Source: Plantactinospora sp. BC1
GTDB taxonomy: Bacteria > Actinomycetota > Actinomycetes > Mycobacteriales > Micromonosporaceae
DNA: 64,000 nt
Direction of reading: 5' to 3'
NCBI RefSeq assembly: GCF_003030345.1
Contig: NZ_CP028158.1
Span: forward strand, 3,224,001 to 3,288,000
Part shown: positions 7,821 to 16,409 of the stretch, piece by piece
Layout of the letters: the number at the start of each line of letters is the position of its first letter
Numbering within the stretch: position 1 is the stretch's first letter
Translations under genes and position numbers: made by a program
The notes under the pieces: model-generated
Databases searched by the model: none
Told to the model about the DNA's origin: nothing
What the model saw: only the letters and a program-made list of their open reading frames with translations

Positions 7821-8723
7821 TCAGAGAAGGTCGTCCGTGATTCCCAGGAGGCCGCCGGAGGTGGAGGCGTCTACTTCTCCGGCGGTGCCGCTGTCACCAA
7901 TGACACCGGAGGTGGTGTCACTGAGCGTGTTGCCGAGGCTGCCGGTCAGGTCGGACACCGTCGAGGTGGTGTCGTCGAGCACCGGCGTGCCGGTGGAGCC
8001 GAGTGGTTCGAGGTCGAGTGCGTCGCCGACCCCGGTGACGGTGTCGGTCACGCCGCCGACGGTGTCCGTCACCCCGCCAACCGTGCCGGTGACGCCGAGC
8101 GAGTCGACGAGCCCGGTGACGTCGTCCAGCGTGCCCCGCACGGTGTCACCGGCGAAGTCGACCAGGCCGATCTGGCCGCCGTCCACGGCGTTTCCGGGCA
8201 GGCCCTCGGGGGTGCCGACCACGCCGGTGGTGTCGGTGAGCACCGGCTCCACCACCTCGGAGTCGAGGGTGTCGGCGACGTCCTCACCGGTCGGCACCAG
8301 CGGGTCGACCAGACCCAGCGGGTCGGAGAGCTGGTCGGTGCCGAGCCCCGGCAGGACACCGCCGAGCGCACCCGGCGCGACGCTGATCGCACCCAGCGTC
8401 GCCGCGCTGACGTCCGAACCCGACGAGTGCGTGGAGACACCGAGCTGCGTGGCCACGCTCTGGAGTTGGCCGATGACACCGCCCGGGTCGAGCTGGAACT
8501 GACCGAGGCCCACGTCCTCGCCGACCGGCGCCAACGAGGTGAGGCCCTGCACCGGCGCGTAGTCCACCACCAGCGGCACCACGTCCTGGACGTCCGCGAC
8601 GCTGATGTCCGCCAGTCCGGCGTCGCGCAGCGTCCCCTCCGGGTCGATCTCGAAGGCCGACCGGGCGTCCGGGTTGGTCAGCAGGTTCAGCACGAAGTCG
8701 TGCAGTGTCTGGGGCGAGCCCAT
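7821..8723 (-). CDS. IniB-like protein with Val/Thr/Gly-rich repeats
   Basis: A 300-residue protein. The first 60 residues match the IniB N-terminal domain (QTLHDFVLNLLTNPDARSAF, then DPEGTLRDAGL and DVVPLVVDYAP). The rest is a low-complexity, Gly/Val/Thr/Asp-rich region with short repeats such as GGVTDTV, resembling the elastin-like tail of mycobacterial IniB. ATG 8723 is preceded by GAGGAGA at good distance; an upstream extension to 8849 has no such support. No signal peptide or membrane segment is visible. It is first in the leftward cluster and transcribed away from the Hsp70-like gene. The role of IniB in mycobacteria is unsettled; the operon there responds to cell-wall inhibitors. Confidence 0.85.
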   Translation of the reverse strand: MGSPQTLHDFVLNLLTNPDARSAFEIDPEGTLRDAGLADISVADVQDVVPLVVDYAPVQGLTSLAPVGEDVGLGQFQLDPGGVIGQLQSVATQLGVSTHSSGSDVSAATLGAISVAPGALGGVLPGLGTDQLSDPLGLVDPLVPTGEDVADTLDSEVVEPVLTDTTGVVGTPEGLPGNAVDGGQIGLVDFAGDTVRGTLDDVTGLVDSLGVTGTVGGVTDTVGGVTDTVTGVGDALDLEPLGSTGTPVLDDTTSTVSDLTGSLGNTLSDTTSGVIGDSGTAGEVDASTSGGLLGITDDLL

Positions 8724-8826
8724 GTGCCGGTCTCCTCGGTGCGGTCGCCGCCCGGCGCGGGTCCGGAGCGGTGTCGTGGCGGCGACGGATCCGCGTCCGG
8801 TGGGAGCGGACCCGTCTGAGGTGGCG

Positions 8827-8865
8827 CAGGTGGTGCGGGGGTGTGGCACAGGTGGTGCGGGGGTG
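8827..8865. repeat. 17-bp direct repeat, period 22 bp
   Basis: CAGGTGGTGCGGGGGTG occurs at 8827-8843 and again at 8849-8865. The 22-bp spacing is two helical turns, so both copies face the same side of DNA, as expected for a tandem activator site. It lies 104-142 bp upstream of the IniB-like start. Confidence 0.8.
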
Positions 8866-8870
8866 GAGCC

Positions 8871-8906
8871 TCCGGCGGCGGCGCGCTGCGTTGCACCGCC
8901 GCCGGA
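8871..8906. promoter_or_regulatory. 11-bp inverted repeat upstream of IniB-like gene
   Basis: TCCGGCGGCGG at 8871-8881 is the exact reverse complement of 8896-8906, with a 14-nt spacer. It may be a leader hairpin in the leftward transcript or simply GC-rich symmetry. Confidence 0.5.
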
Positions 8907-9004
8907 TGTCTGAAGCAGACGCTAGACGGAATCGGCCGCGCCGGACATCGGGGACGACGCCGGGGTTGCCCGGCCGGTTCGCTAGGGCCGCGCCTTAGAT
9001 CTGC

Positions 9005-9088
9005 GTTAGGGGCATAGGGGATGCGTTCCGGCAGAGTTAGGGTCCCGATGGCGGATAGATCTCTGGTACGAAAAGATGACTCCCTAAC
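9005..9088. promoter_or_regulatory. Three GTTAGGG motifs, candidate regulator site
   Basis: GTTAGGG occurs at 9005-9011 and 9036-9042 on the plus strand and inverted (CCCTAAC) at 9082-9088. The motif is AT-richer than its surroundings and unusual at this GC content. The first two are 31 bp apart (about three turns). They sit 100-185 bp upstream of the Hsp70-like start. The MalT-type regulator of this locus is the obvious candidate ligand, which is inference. Confidence 0.45.
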
Positions 9089-9189
9089 GGCCCACCGGGC
9101 GATCCCAGCCGCCCGGGGTCGTCCCCGGTGAGGCCACGAAACGGTACGCGCCGTCCCGGGGTCATGACTCGCGGTGAAGGAATGGTCGG

Positions 9190-10500
9190 ATGCCCTACGT
9201 CCTCGGAATCGATATCGGCAGCACCGCCACGGCTGCCGCTGTCGCCCGGCTCCGGGGCAGCAACTGGGATCCCCCCGAACCCGTCCGGCTCGGGCCGGCC
9301 GGGCACACCGTGCCGTCCGTCCTGCTGATGTCGACCAACCGGTCGATCACCGTCGCCGACCCCGACGAGTACGACGGTCCCGTCGACAGCGGCTGGGTCG
9401 CCCGCGACTTCGGCAACCGGATCGGCGACGGCGTACCGCTGCTGGTCGGCGGCGAGGCGTGCTCGGCGCAGGCGCTCACCGCCATGCTCGCGATGTGGGT
9501 GGTCGAGCGGGTCGTCGACCAGGAGCGCGAGCGTCCGGAGTGGATCGTGCTCAGCCACCCGGCCGGCTGGGGCGACTACCGACGACACCTGCTCGGCGAG
9601 GCGCTCTGGGACGTCGGTCTCGCCGACGTCTCCCTGCTGCCCGCACCGGTCCTCGCCGCCGCCAGCCACGCCGCACACGGCTTCTCCGGCCGTACCCTCG
9701 CCGTCTACACCCTCGGCGGGCAGACCTACTCCACCGCCGTCGTCGACCGGGCCCAGCCGCTCGGCTTCGACCTGCGCGGCGGGGTGGCCGACGCCGAACC
9801 GCCCGCCGGAGCCGACTTCGACGAGGCGCTGGTCGAGCACGTCCGCACCAGCCTCGCCAAGGAACTCGCCGACCCGACCGACCCGCTGGTCCGGCACGCC
9901 CTGCTCGGCCTGCGCCGGGAGTGCCGCCGGGCCAAGGCCGAACTGACCGTCGCCGACACCGCCGACGTGCTGGTCCGGCTCCCCGACCGGCAGACCCGGG
10001 TGCCGGTGAGCCGGACCGAGTTCGAAGACCTGATCCGGCCCGCCGTCACGCTGACCGTGGACGAGCTGACCCGCACGGTCCGGTCCTGCGGCCTGGCACC
10101 GCACCAGCTCGACGGGGTCCTGCTGGCCGGCGGCTCGGCCCGGATCCCGCTGGTGCGGGAACTGCTCGCGGCCCGGTTTCCGGTACCCGTCGAGGTCGAG
10201 GCCGACCCGCAGCTCACCGTCGCGGCCGGTGCGGCGGTGGCCGGCTGCCAGCTCCTGGACCGGCAGCGGGGCAACCGGCCGCCGCCGCGCCCGCCGGTGA
10301 TGCGCCCGCCCCGACCCGGCGCCCGGCGCGGCGAACCACCGGCCCGCCGGCAACGCGGCCGCTCCGGCGACGGCCGCGAACCCGCCCGGTACGACGAGGA
10401 ACGGCCCCCGCTGCCGCCCCGGCCACCGATCCGGATCACCCCGCTGGAACTGCCGATGCGAACACTGTCCGGACGGGTGGGCTCGGTGAGGACGACGTGA
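9190..10500 (+). CDS. Hsp70-like actin-fold ATPase
   Basis: A 436-residue DnaK-type nucleotide-binding domain protein. The phosphate-1 motif GIDIGSTATAAAV is at the N-terminus, a connect/phosphate-2 segment (TLAVYTLGGQTYSTAVVD) near residue 160, and the adenosine motif LLAGGSARIPLVRELL near residue 315. The substrate-binding domain of DnaK is missing. Instead there is a Pro/Arg-rich tail of about 80 residues that looks disordered. It is therefore an Hsp70-fold ATPase rather than a general chaperone. GAAGGA precedes ATG 9190. The TGA overlaps the ATG of the LuxR gene (TGATG). It heads the rightward operon of the ini-like locus. Confidence 0.88.
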   Translation: MPYVLGIDIGSTATAAAVARLRGSNWDPPEPVRLGPAGHTVPSVLLMSTNRSITVADPDEYDGPVDSGWVARDFGNRIGDGVPLLVGGEACSAQALTAMLAMWVVERVVDQERERPEWIVLSHPAGWGDYRRHLLGEALWDVGLADVSLLPAPVLAAASHAAHGFSGRTLAVYTLGGQTYSTAVVDRAQPLGFDLRGGVADAEPPAGADFDEALVEHVRTSLAKELADPTDPLVRHALLGLRRECRRAKAELTVADTADVLVRLPDRQTRVPVSRTEFEDLIRPAVTLTVDELTRTVRSCGLAPHQLDGVLLAGGSARIPLVRELLAARFPVPVEVEADPQLTVAAGAAVAGCQLLDRQRGNRPPPRPPVMRPPRPGARRGEPPARRQRGRSGDGREPARYDEERPPLPPRPPIRITPLELPMRTLSGRVGSVRTT

Positions 10501-13112
10501 TGCTGCGCACCGACACCGAAACCCCACTCGTACTCGACGAGCAGACCACCGCCTTCCTCAACCGGGTCGACGCCGACCCGCAGGCCCCGCTCTGCACCGC
10601 CGTACAGGCGGCCGGCGGGCACGGCAAGACGGCCGTACTCGCCCGGCTGCGTCGCGGTTACCGGCAGGCCGGCGTACCCGTGCTGGACTCCTGGCGGGAG
10701 CTGGCCGGTGCCGGCGACCCCGACTGCGTCGTACTCGTCGACGACGCCCACCTGCTCGACGCCGCCGCCCTGGCCGAGCTGCGCCGGCTGGCCGAGACCG
10801 GCCGGGCCCGGCTGGCGGTCGCGTTCCGGCCCTGGCCCCGCCCCGCCGGCCTGACCGAGCTGGCCGAGGTACTGCACCGGGGCGGTCCGCCGGTGCTGCC
10901 CGGCCCGTTCACCGAGGCGCGCACCGCGGCCTACCTCGGCACCACGTACGGGTCGACGGTGCCGCCGGGGGTCGCCCGGCTGGTGCAGGAGCAGACCGGT
11001 GGCGTACCCCGGTTCGTCGAGTGGCTGGCCCGGGCGCTGCGCCCGGCCGACCGCCGGCCCACCCGCGCGGAGCGGCCGCCCACCGGTGCCGAGCGCCCGA
11101 CGCCGACCCTGGAGGTGCCCCGCTCGGTGCTGCTCCAGTTCGCGCCCGAGCTGGAGAGCCTCGACATCGAGGTACGCCGGCTGCTGCTCGCGATGGCGGC
11201 CGGCCCGGCACTCCCCACCGACCTGCTCGGCGCGCTGCTCTCCCGGCAGCCCGACGAGCTGGACGAGTTGCTGGCGGCGGCCCGCGCCGCCGGGCTGCTC
11301 GGGCCGGACGACCGGCTCGCCCCGATCGTCCGGCGCGCCATCGCCGCGCTCAGCCCGGCGAGCCAGCGGGCGGCGGTCTGGCAGCGCCTGGCCGAGTTGC
11401 AGCTACAGCGCGGCGGGCGGGTGCTCCCGCTGGTCCGGTCGATGCTCGACGGCGGTTTCGGCGGCAGTTGCCCGCCCGGCGTCGCGGAGGCCGCCGGTGA
11501 CGAGGCGCTCGGCGACGACCCGGCGCTGGCGGCCCGGCTCTTCGCGGTCGCCGGAGCCGCCGGGCGGCCCGTCGCGGCCCGCCGGGCGATGGCGGCGGCG
11601 CTCTCCGCCGACCTCGACTCCGCGCTGCGGCTCGCCGACCGGCTGATCGCCACCCCGGACTCGCCGGACCGGGCCGACGGGGCGGCGGTCGCCGCGACCG
11701 CGCTGGTGCACCGGGGGCACACCGACCGCGCGGTCGAGCTGTACCGCTGGTCCGGCACCCCGTCGTCGCTGGCGTTCGCGGCTCTCGGCGCGGCCGGCAC
11801 CGGCCGGGTCGACCAGCTCGACCGGATCCTCGCCGATCCGCCCGCCGACGGTCCGCCGACGCTGCTCGCCAGCGCGGCACTGCTGATGGCCCGGGGGTTG
11901 AAGGAGACCCTCTCCGGCCCGCCGACCGCCGCGCTCTCCACCCTGGTGCAGGCGTCCGCGCTGCTCGAACCGGCCGGCCGGTCGGTCCTGCTGCCGGAGA
12001 CCCCGGCGGCGCTGGCCGCCCTGGTGGCGCTGCACTGCGGTGAGCTGGACATCGGCGAGCGCGCCCTGGACCGGGCCGTCGCCGCCGGGCTCGGCGCGAC
12101 GTTGACCGCCCGCCGGCACCGGCTGCTCCAGGCCTGGCTGCTGATGGTCCGGGGCCGAGCCACCGAGGCCGCCGCGCAGTTGGCGACGGTCGCCACCGGC
12201 CCGGTACCGCTGGAGTCCCGCGACCTGATCTTCGCCGCCGCGCTGGAACTCGGCACCGCCCGCCGCAACAGCGACCTGCCGGCCCTGCAACGCGGCTGGG
12301 AACGCGCCCGGGAGGCGGTGGTACGCCACCCGGTGGACCTGTTCACCCTGCTGCCTCTCGGCGAGTTCGCCATCGCCGCCGCCCGGCTCGGCGAACTCGA
12401 CCGGCTCGCCCCCTATCTCGGCGAGGCCCGGGACCTGCTCGCCCGGCTCGGCAACCCAGCACTGTGGACGACTCCGCTGCACTGGAGCTGCCTGCACGCC
12501 GCGATCCTGGCCGACCGGCCGGCGGTGGCGGACGAGCACGTCGCCGCGCTGGCCGCCGCCACCGGCCACACCCGGTACGCCTCCGTGGTGGCCGCCGCCG
12601 GGCAGAGCTGGGTCGAGGTGCTGCGCGGCGTCGTCGACCCGGTCCGGGTGGAGGCCGCCGCCCGGGGCCTGCACGGCATCGGCCTCTGCTGGGACGGCGC
12701 CCGGCTCGCCGGTCAGGCCGCCATCCGCACCTCCGACCGGAAGGCGATGACCACCCTGCTGGACTGTGCGCGGATGCTCCAGGGCCGACCGGCCGGGGCG
12801 AAGGGCGGGACCCGGCCCACGGGTACCGGAGCCGCCCAGGTGGCGGACGCGATCGCCGTACCGGTGGAGAACCGGCTCAGCGAGCGCGAGCGGGAGGTCG
12901 CCGAGCTGGTACTCAGCGGCCTGACGTACAAGCAGATCGGCGACCGTTTGTTCATCTCGGCGAAGACCGTCGAACATCACGTGGCCCGGATGCGTCAGCG
13001 GCTGAACTGCGCCAACCGTGGCGAGCTGCTGGCCAGGCTGCGCACCATCGTCGAGGAGCGCTCCGGCGGTCGACCGGCCGGCTCGCCCTGGCCACAGCGG
13101 ACGGCACGGTGA
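10500..13112 (+). CDS. Large MalT-type LuxR-family regulator
   Basis: An 870-residue STAND-type transcription regulator. A Walker A motif AAGGHGKT lies at residues 37-44, a Walker B CVVLVDDAH near residue 80, then a winged-helix-like part and a long Ala/Leu-rich helical region resembling TPR or LAL-type sensor repeats. A LuxR helix-turn-helix is at the C-terminus (LSEREREVAELV, then TYKQIGDRLFISAKTVEHHV). MalT-type proteins oligomerise on binding ATP and a ligand, often a sugar. In Mycobacterium the LuxR protein IniR is reported to control iniBAC, so this is a good candidate for the local activator. It is coupled at both ends: 1-bp overlap with the Hsp70-like gene and 4-bp GTGA overlap with the sensor gene. 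Confidence 0.87.
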   Translation: MLRTDTETPLVLDEQTTAFLNRVDADPQAPLCTAVQAAGGHGKTAVLARLRRGYRQAGVPVLDSWRELAGAGDPDCVVLVDDAHLLDAAALAELRRLAETGRARLAVAFRPWPRPAGLTELAEVLHRGGPPVLPGPFTEARTAAYLGTTYGSTVPPGVARLVQEQTGGVPRFVEWLARALRPADRRPTRAERPPTGAERPTPTLEVPRSVLLQFAPELESLDIEVRRLLLAMAAGPALPTDLLGALLSRQPDELDELLAAARAAGLLGPDDRLAPIVRRAIAALSPASQRAAVWQRLAELQLQRGGRVLPLVRSMLDGGFGGSCPPGVAEAAGDEALGDDPALAARLFAVAGAAGRPVAARRAMAAALSADLDSALRLADRLIATPDSPDRADGAAVAATALVHRGHTDRAVELYRWSGTPSSLAFAALGAAGTGRVDQLDRILADPPADGPPTLLASAALLMARGLKETLSGPPTAALSTLVQASALLEPAGRSVLLPETPAALAALVALHCGELDIGERALDRAVAAGLGATLTARRHRLLQAWLLMVRGRATEAAAQLATVATGPVPLESRDLIFAAALELGTARRNSDLPALQRGWERAREAVVRHPVDLFTLLPLGEFAIAAARLGELDRLAPYLGEARDLLARLGNPALWTTPLHWSCLHAAILADRPAVADEHVAALAAATGHTRYASVVAAAGQSWVEVLRGVVDPVRVEAAARGLHGIGLCWDGARLAGQAAIRTSDRKAMTTLLDCARMLQGRPAGAKGGTRPTGTGAAQVADAIAVPVENRLSEREREVAELVLSGLTYKQIGDRLFISAKTVEHHVARMRQRLNCANRGELLARLRTIVEERSGGRPAGSPWPQRTAR

Positions 13113-16012
13113 AGGGGGCGGCGCGCCGGGTAGCGGCGCTCGGCTCCGGGCTCCGGCGAGGGGGCGCGCTCCCTACCCCCGCCGACGCCGCGCCGGTGAA
13201 CGGTCCGGTCGACCGGTCGGGTCCGGCGGACCAGCCGGCCGACCGGCCACGGCCGGCAGAACAGCACCCCGACCGGCCGCGCCCCACCGAGCATCCGAGC
13301 GGCAGGCCACGACCACCGGAACAACCGGGCAGCAGGCCACGACCAGCAGAACAGCCAGCCGGCAGGCCACGGCCAGCAGAACAGCCGAGCGGCAGGCCAC
13401 GACCACCGGAACAACCGGGCAGCAGGCCACGACCAGCAGAACAGCCGGGCAACAGGCCACGACCACCGGAACAGCCGGGCAGCGGGTCGCGGCCGCCGGA
13501 ACAGCGCGGCAAGCGGCCCCCACCGGTGGCACGACCGGCAGACCCGAATCGGCCGGGAGAACAGCCGGGCAACAGGGTACGGCCGGTGGAGCACCCGGGT
13601 AACCGGCCTCGGCCGGCGGAGCGGCAGGTACCCGACGGCAAGCCCGACCCCGGACCGGGGCCTGCGCGCGGCGAGGCTGGGACGGTCGGACGCGGCGGGG
13701 CCGGGGCGCCCGAGCCACCATCCGTAGCGCCGCCAACGCCAACGCCAGCGCCGCCAGCGCCGACGCCGAGTCGGATCATGGTCAAGGCCGCCGCCCTGCT
13801 GGTCGTGCTGACCGTGCTCTGGGGTTACGCCACCTTCCTGACCGCCCGGGACGCGATGGACCTGCTCGCGGTCCGTACCCTCGGCAGCCAGCTCGGCCAG
13901 CCGACCGACGCGCTCATCCTGGCCCTCCAGGCGGAACGCCGGCTCAGCATGGTCGAGCTGGCGGCACCGGGGCGGCACCGGGCCGCCCTGCTCGAACAGC
14001 GCAGCCGCACCGACGCGGCGGTCGGGGCGCTGCGGCGGTTCACCGGGGGAACGGATCTCCGGCTGATCACTGTTGGCGGGGTCCGGGAGCGGGCGGCGGA
14101 ACTGGTCCGGCGGCTGGACGACCTCCGGCCGCTCCGCGACGACGTCGACGGCGGCCGGGTGGACCGGGCCAGCGCCGCCGCGTCGTACGGCAGCATCATC
14201 GACGCCGGCTTCGCCGTGTACGGCTCGCAGTGGGCCAGCCGGCGCAGCGACCTGATCGAGGAGACCCGTACCCTCCTCGCGCTCTCCCGCGCCGCCGAGC
14301 TGCTCTCCCGGGAGGACGCTCTGGTGGCCGGGGCGCTCGCCTCGCCCCGGCTGACCGAGGCGGAGCACGCCCGACTGGTCGACCTCGTCGCGGTGGCCCG
14401 GTTCGTCCGGGCCGAGGCGGGGGCCGGACTGCCCGAGGCGGGGCGGGCCGGCTACGAGCGACTGGTCACCGGTCCGGTCTTCGCGACCCTGCACGCCGCC
14501 GAGACGGAACTGCTGGAGGCCGACTGGGACGGCGGTAGCCCGCCGGTCCAGCCCGCCCGCTGGCAGGCGGCGACCGAACCGGCCCTGTCCGAGCTGCGGA
14601 CCCTGGTCACCGTCGGGGTCCGGGACAGCGTCGACCGGGCAACCCGGGGCGCGGCCGGGGTGGCCGCCCGGGCCGGCCTGGTCGGCGGTCTCGGTCTGGT
14701 GGTACTCGTCGCCGCCGCCGTACTGACCCTGCGCGGCACCCGGCGGGTCGTCGCCCGGCTCGACGAGCTGGGCAGCGAGAACGCCGCGCTGGCCGGTGCC
14801 CGGGACGACCTGGCGACGGAACTGGCCGCCCAGCGGGACCGGGCCGCCAAGCTGACCGACCGGGCCGCCAAGCTGACCGACCGGGCGGCCGAGCTGGCCG
14901 CCCAACGCAAGCGGCTCGCCAGCCAGCGGGAACAGCTGGTGGCGCAGACCGGACGTCGGCAGGCGGAGACCGAGCGGGTGGCCGAACGGGCCGCGCAGAT
15001 CTCGGCCCGGCTCGCCGCACACCAGCGGGCCAGGGAGGTCAACGTCTGGTTGACCCGGGAGAACCAGAGCCTGCTGCACCGGCAGATCGGTCTGCTCGAC
15101 GCGATGGAGCGGCGGGAGACCGACACCGAGGAGCTGGCCGAGCTGTTCCGGCTCGACCACCTCGCCACCCGGATCCGGCGCAACGTGGAACAGTTGATCA
15201 GCCTCTCCGGCGGTACGCCCGGCCGGCGCTGGCGGCGACCGGTGCCGCTGGTCGACGTCGTCCGGGGCGCGGTGGCGGAGGTGTCGGACTATCCACGGGT
15301 ACTCGTGGCGCCGAACTGGTCCGGTTCGGTCGCCGGGCGGGCCCTGCCCGACCTGATCCACCTGCTCGCCGAGGTCATCGAGGCCGCGCTCTCCGGATCG
15401 GCCCCGACCACCACGGTCCGGATCGCCGGTGAGGTACGCGACGACGGTCGGGCGATCATCGTCAGCGACGACGGCGTGGGCCGGGGGCCGGCCGAGCTGG
15501 ACGCCGTCAACGAGTTGATCAGGGACACGCCCAACACCGGGCCGCTCAACGGTGCCGTCGGGATGTACGTGGTCGGCCGGCTCGCCCGCCGGCACGGCGT
15601 CACCGTCGAATTGACGGCCGGGCCCCGGGGCGGTACGGCCGCGATCGTGCTGGTGCCGGCTACTCTGCTGGTCGAGACATCCGAGCCCGAACCGACTCCT
15701 GCCCCGGGCACCACCACCGCCTCGGGGCGGCCGACCGACAGCGGCGTCGTCGTCGGACAGTCGACTGGTGCGCCCCGACCCGGGGCGGCCCCGGCTCTGC
15801 CGGTTCGGGTACGCCGTCCGGACCCGGACACCCCGGTCGGCACCCCGAGTCGGGCCGCCGGCCCCGCTCCGAACGGCGCGCCCGTCCGGCGTGCCGCAAC
15901 CGACTGGTCGGCGACGATGGAGCTGCCGGTAGCGCTCCCGGCACCCGGCGCCGACCAACCCGAAAGCAGCGAGAGGACGACAGGTGACTCACGCAGTGGT
16001 CACGACGGATAA
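13109..16012 (+). CDS. Conservon component A (CvnA-like sensor kinase), repeat-rich N-terminus
   Basis: A 967-residue membrane protein starting at GTG 13109, overlapping the LuxR stop by 4 bp. Residues 1-222 are Pro/Arg-rich and probably cytoplasmic, with 13 decapeptide repeats at residues 44-173. A membrane segment is near 226-243, followed by an extracellular nitrate-sensor-like helical domain (to about 510), a second membrane segment near 525, a coiled coil, then LFRLDHLATRIRRNVEQL, the conserved block of conservon kinases. The ATPase domain is weak: the N-box reads LAEVIEAALS without the expected Asn, and the G-box reads DDGVGRG. A Pro/Thr-rich tail ends the protein. Conservon A proteins relay signals with B (roadblock), C (DUF742) and D (GTPase). 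The degenerate N-box suggests a scaffold or pseudo-kinase. Confidence 0.85.
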   Translation: MKGAARRVAALGSGLRRGGALPTPADAAPVNGPVDRSGPADQPADRPRPAEQHPDRPRPTEHPSGRPRPPEQPGSRPRPAEQPAGRPRPAEQPSGRPRPPEQPGSRPRPAEQPGNRPRPPEQPGSGSRPPEQRGKRPPPVARPADPNRPGEQPGNRVRPVEHPGNRPRPAERQVPDGKPDPGPGPARGEAGTVGRGGAGAPEPPSVAPPTPTPAPPAPTPSRIMVKAAALLVVLTVLWGYATFLTARDAMDLLAVRTLGSQLGQPTDALILALQAERRLSMVELAAPGRHRAALLEQRSRTDAAVGALRRFTGGTDLRLITVGGVRERAAELVRRLDDLRPLRDDVDGGRVDRASAAASYGSIIDAGFAVYGSQWASRRSDLIEETRTLLALSRAAELLSREDALVAGALASPRLTEAEHARLVDLVAVARFVRAEAGAGLPEAGRAGYERLVTGPVFATLHAAETELLEADWDGGSPPVQPARWQAATEPALSELRTLVTVGVRDSVDRATRGAAGVAARAGLVGGLGLVVLVAAAVLTLRGTRRVVARLDELGSENAALAGARDDLATELAAQRDRAAKLTDRAAKLTDRAAELAAQRKRLASQREQLVAQTGRRQAETERVAERAAQISARLAAHQRAREVNVWLTRENQSLLHRQIGLLDAMERRETDTEELAELFRLDHLATRIRRNVEQLISLSGGTPGRRWRRPVPLVDVVRGAVAEVSDYPRVLVAPNWSGSVAGRALPDLIHLLAEVIEAALSGSAPTTTVRIAGEVRDDGRAIIVSDDGVGRGPAELDAVNELIRDTPNTGPLNGAVGMYVVGRLARRHGVTVELTAGPRGGTAAIVLVPATLLVETSEPEPTPAPGTTTASGRPTDSGVVVGQSTGAPRPGAAPALPVRVRRPDPDTPVGTPSRAAGPAPNGAPVRRAATDWSATMELPVALPAPGADQPESSERTTGDSRSGHDG
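13238..13627 (+). repeat. 13 tandem 30-bp units encoding decapeptides
   Basis: Thirteen consecutive 30-bp units encode decapeptides of the form x-x-RPRP-x-EQP, with P/A/T/V in the variable place. The five to six central units are nearly identical in DNA, pointing to recent slippage or unequal exchange. The last four are more diverged. All are in frame with the sensor gene. Confidence 0.93.
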
Positions 16013-16403
16013 CCTGGTCCGGATACTCGACGAATTCGTGGACCGGGTCTCGGCGGCCGAGCATGCCGTGGCACTCTCCCCCGACGGGCTGCTGCTCGGG
16101 GTCTCGCAGGGGGTCGGTGGCGAACTCGCCGACCAGCTCTCCAGTGTGGTCGCCGGTTTGCAGGCGCTGGCCCAGGCCGCCGCCCGGTATTCCGGCCCCG
16201 GTGGGGTGCGGCAGGTCATCGTGCAGATGCACCGCGCGTTCCTCTTCGTGGCCGCGACCCGGGGCGGCGCGATCCTGGCCGTGCGGTTCGCCGGGGACGC
16301 CGACGTCGACGAGATGGCGTACGAGGTGGCGTTGGCGGCCGGCCGGGCGGACTCGCACCTGCCCACCTTTCCGGTACCGGCCGATGACCTGACCGGGGGG
16401 TGA
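15984..16403 (+). CDS. Conservon component B, roadblock/LC7 protein
   Basis: A 139-residue roadblock/LC7-domain protein. Features are the N-terminal helix LVRILDEFVDRVSAAEHAV, the strand ALSPDGLLLGVSQGV, the long helix with the DQLSSVVAGLQAL pattern and the strand pair around AFLFVAATRGGAILAVRF. In conservons this protein (CvnB) acts as a partner or activator for the small GTPase CvnD. GTG 15984 lies inside the end of the sensor gene (29-bp overlap) with GAGAGGA ahead of it. DUF742 follows directly. As no GTPase gene is present here, its partner must be elsewhere or absent. Confidence 0.92.
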   Translation: MTHAVVTTDNLVRILDEFVDRVSAAEHAVALSPDGLLLGVSQGVGGELADQLSSVVAGLQALAQAAARYSGPGGVRQVIVQMHRAFLFVAATRGGAILAVRFAGDADVDEMAYEVALAAGRADSHLPTFPVPADDLTGG

Positions 16404-16409
16404 CACGCG

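Larger units (their letters stand above)
8724..9189. promoter_or_regulatory. Divergent control region between IniB-like and Hsp70-like genes
   Basis: This 466-bp gene-free stretch separates two divergent operons. It contains, from left to right, a 17-bp direct repeat, an 11-bp GC hairpin, and a more AT-rich part from about 8990 to 9090 with three GTTAGGG motifs. No ORF with coding character is seen. It is the natural place for the MalT-type LuxR regulator encoded at 10500 to act. I could not assign -10/-35 elements with confidence. Confidence 0.6.

Noticed and set aside
13238-13627. CRISPR-like array
   Set aside because: The 30-bp units are contiguous without spacers and all in frame inside a protein.
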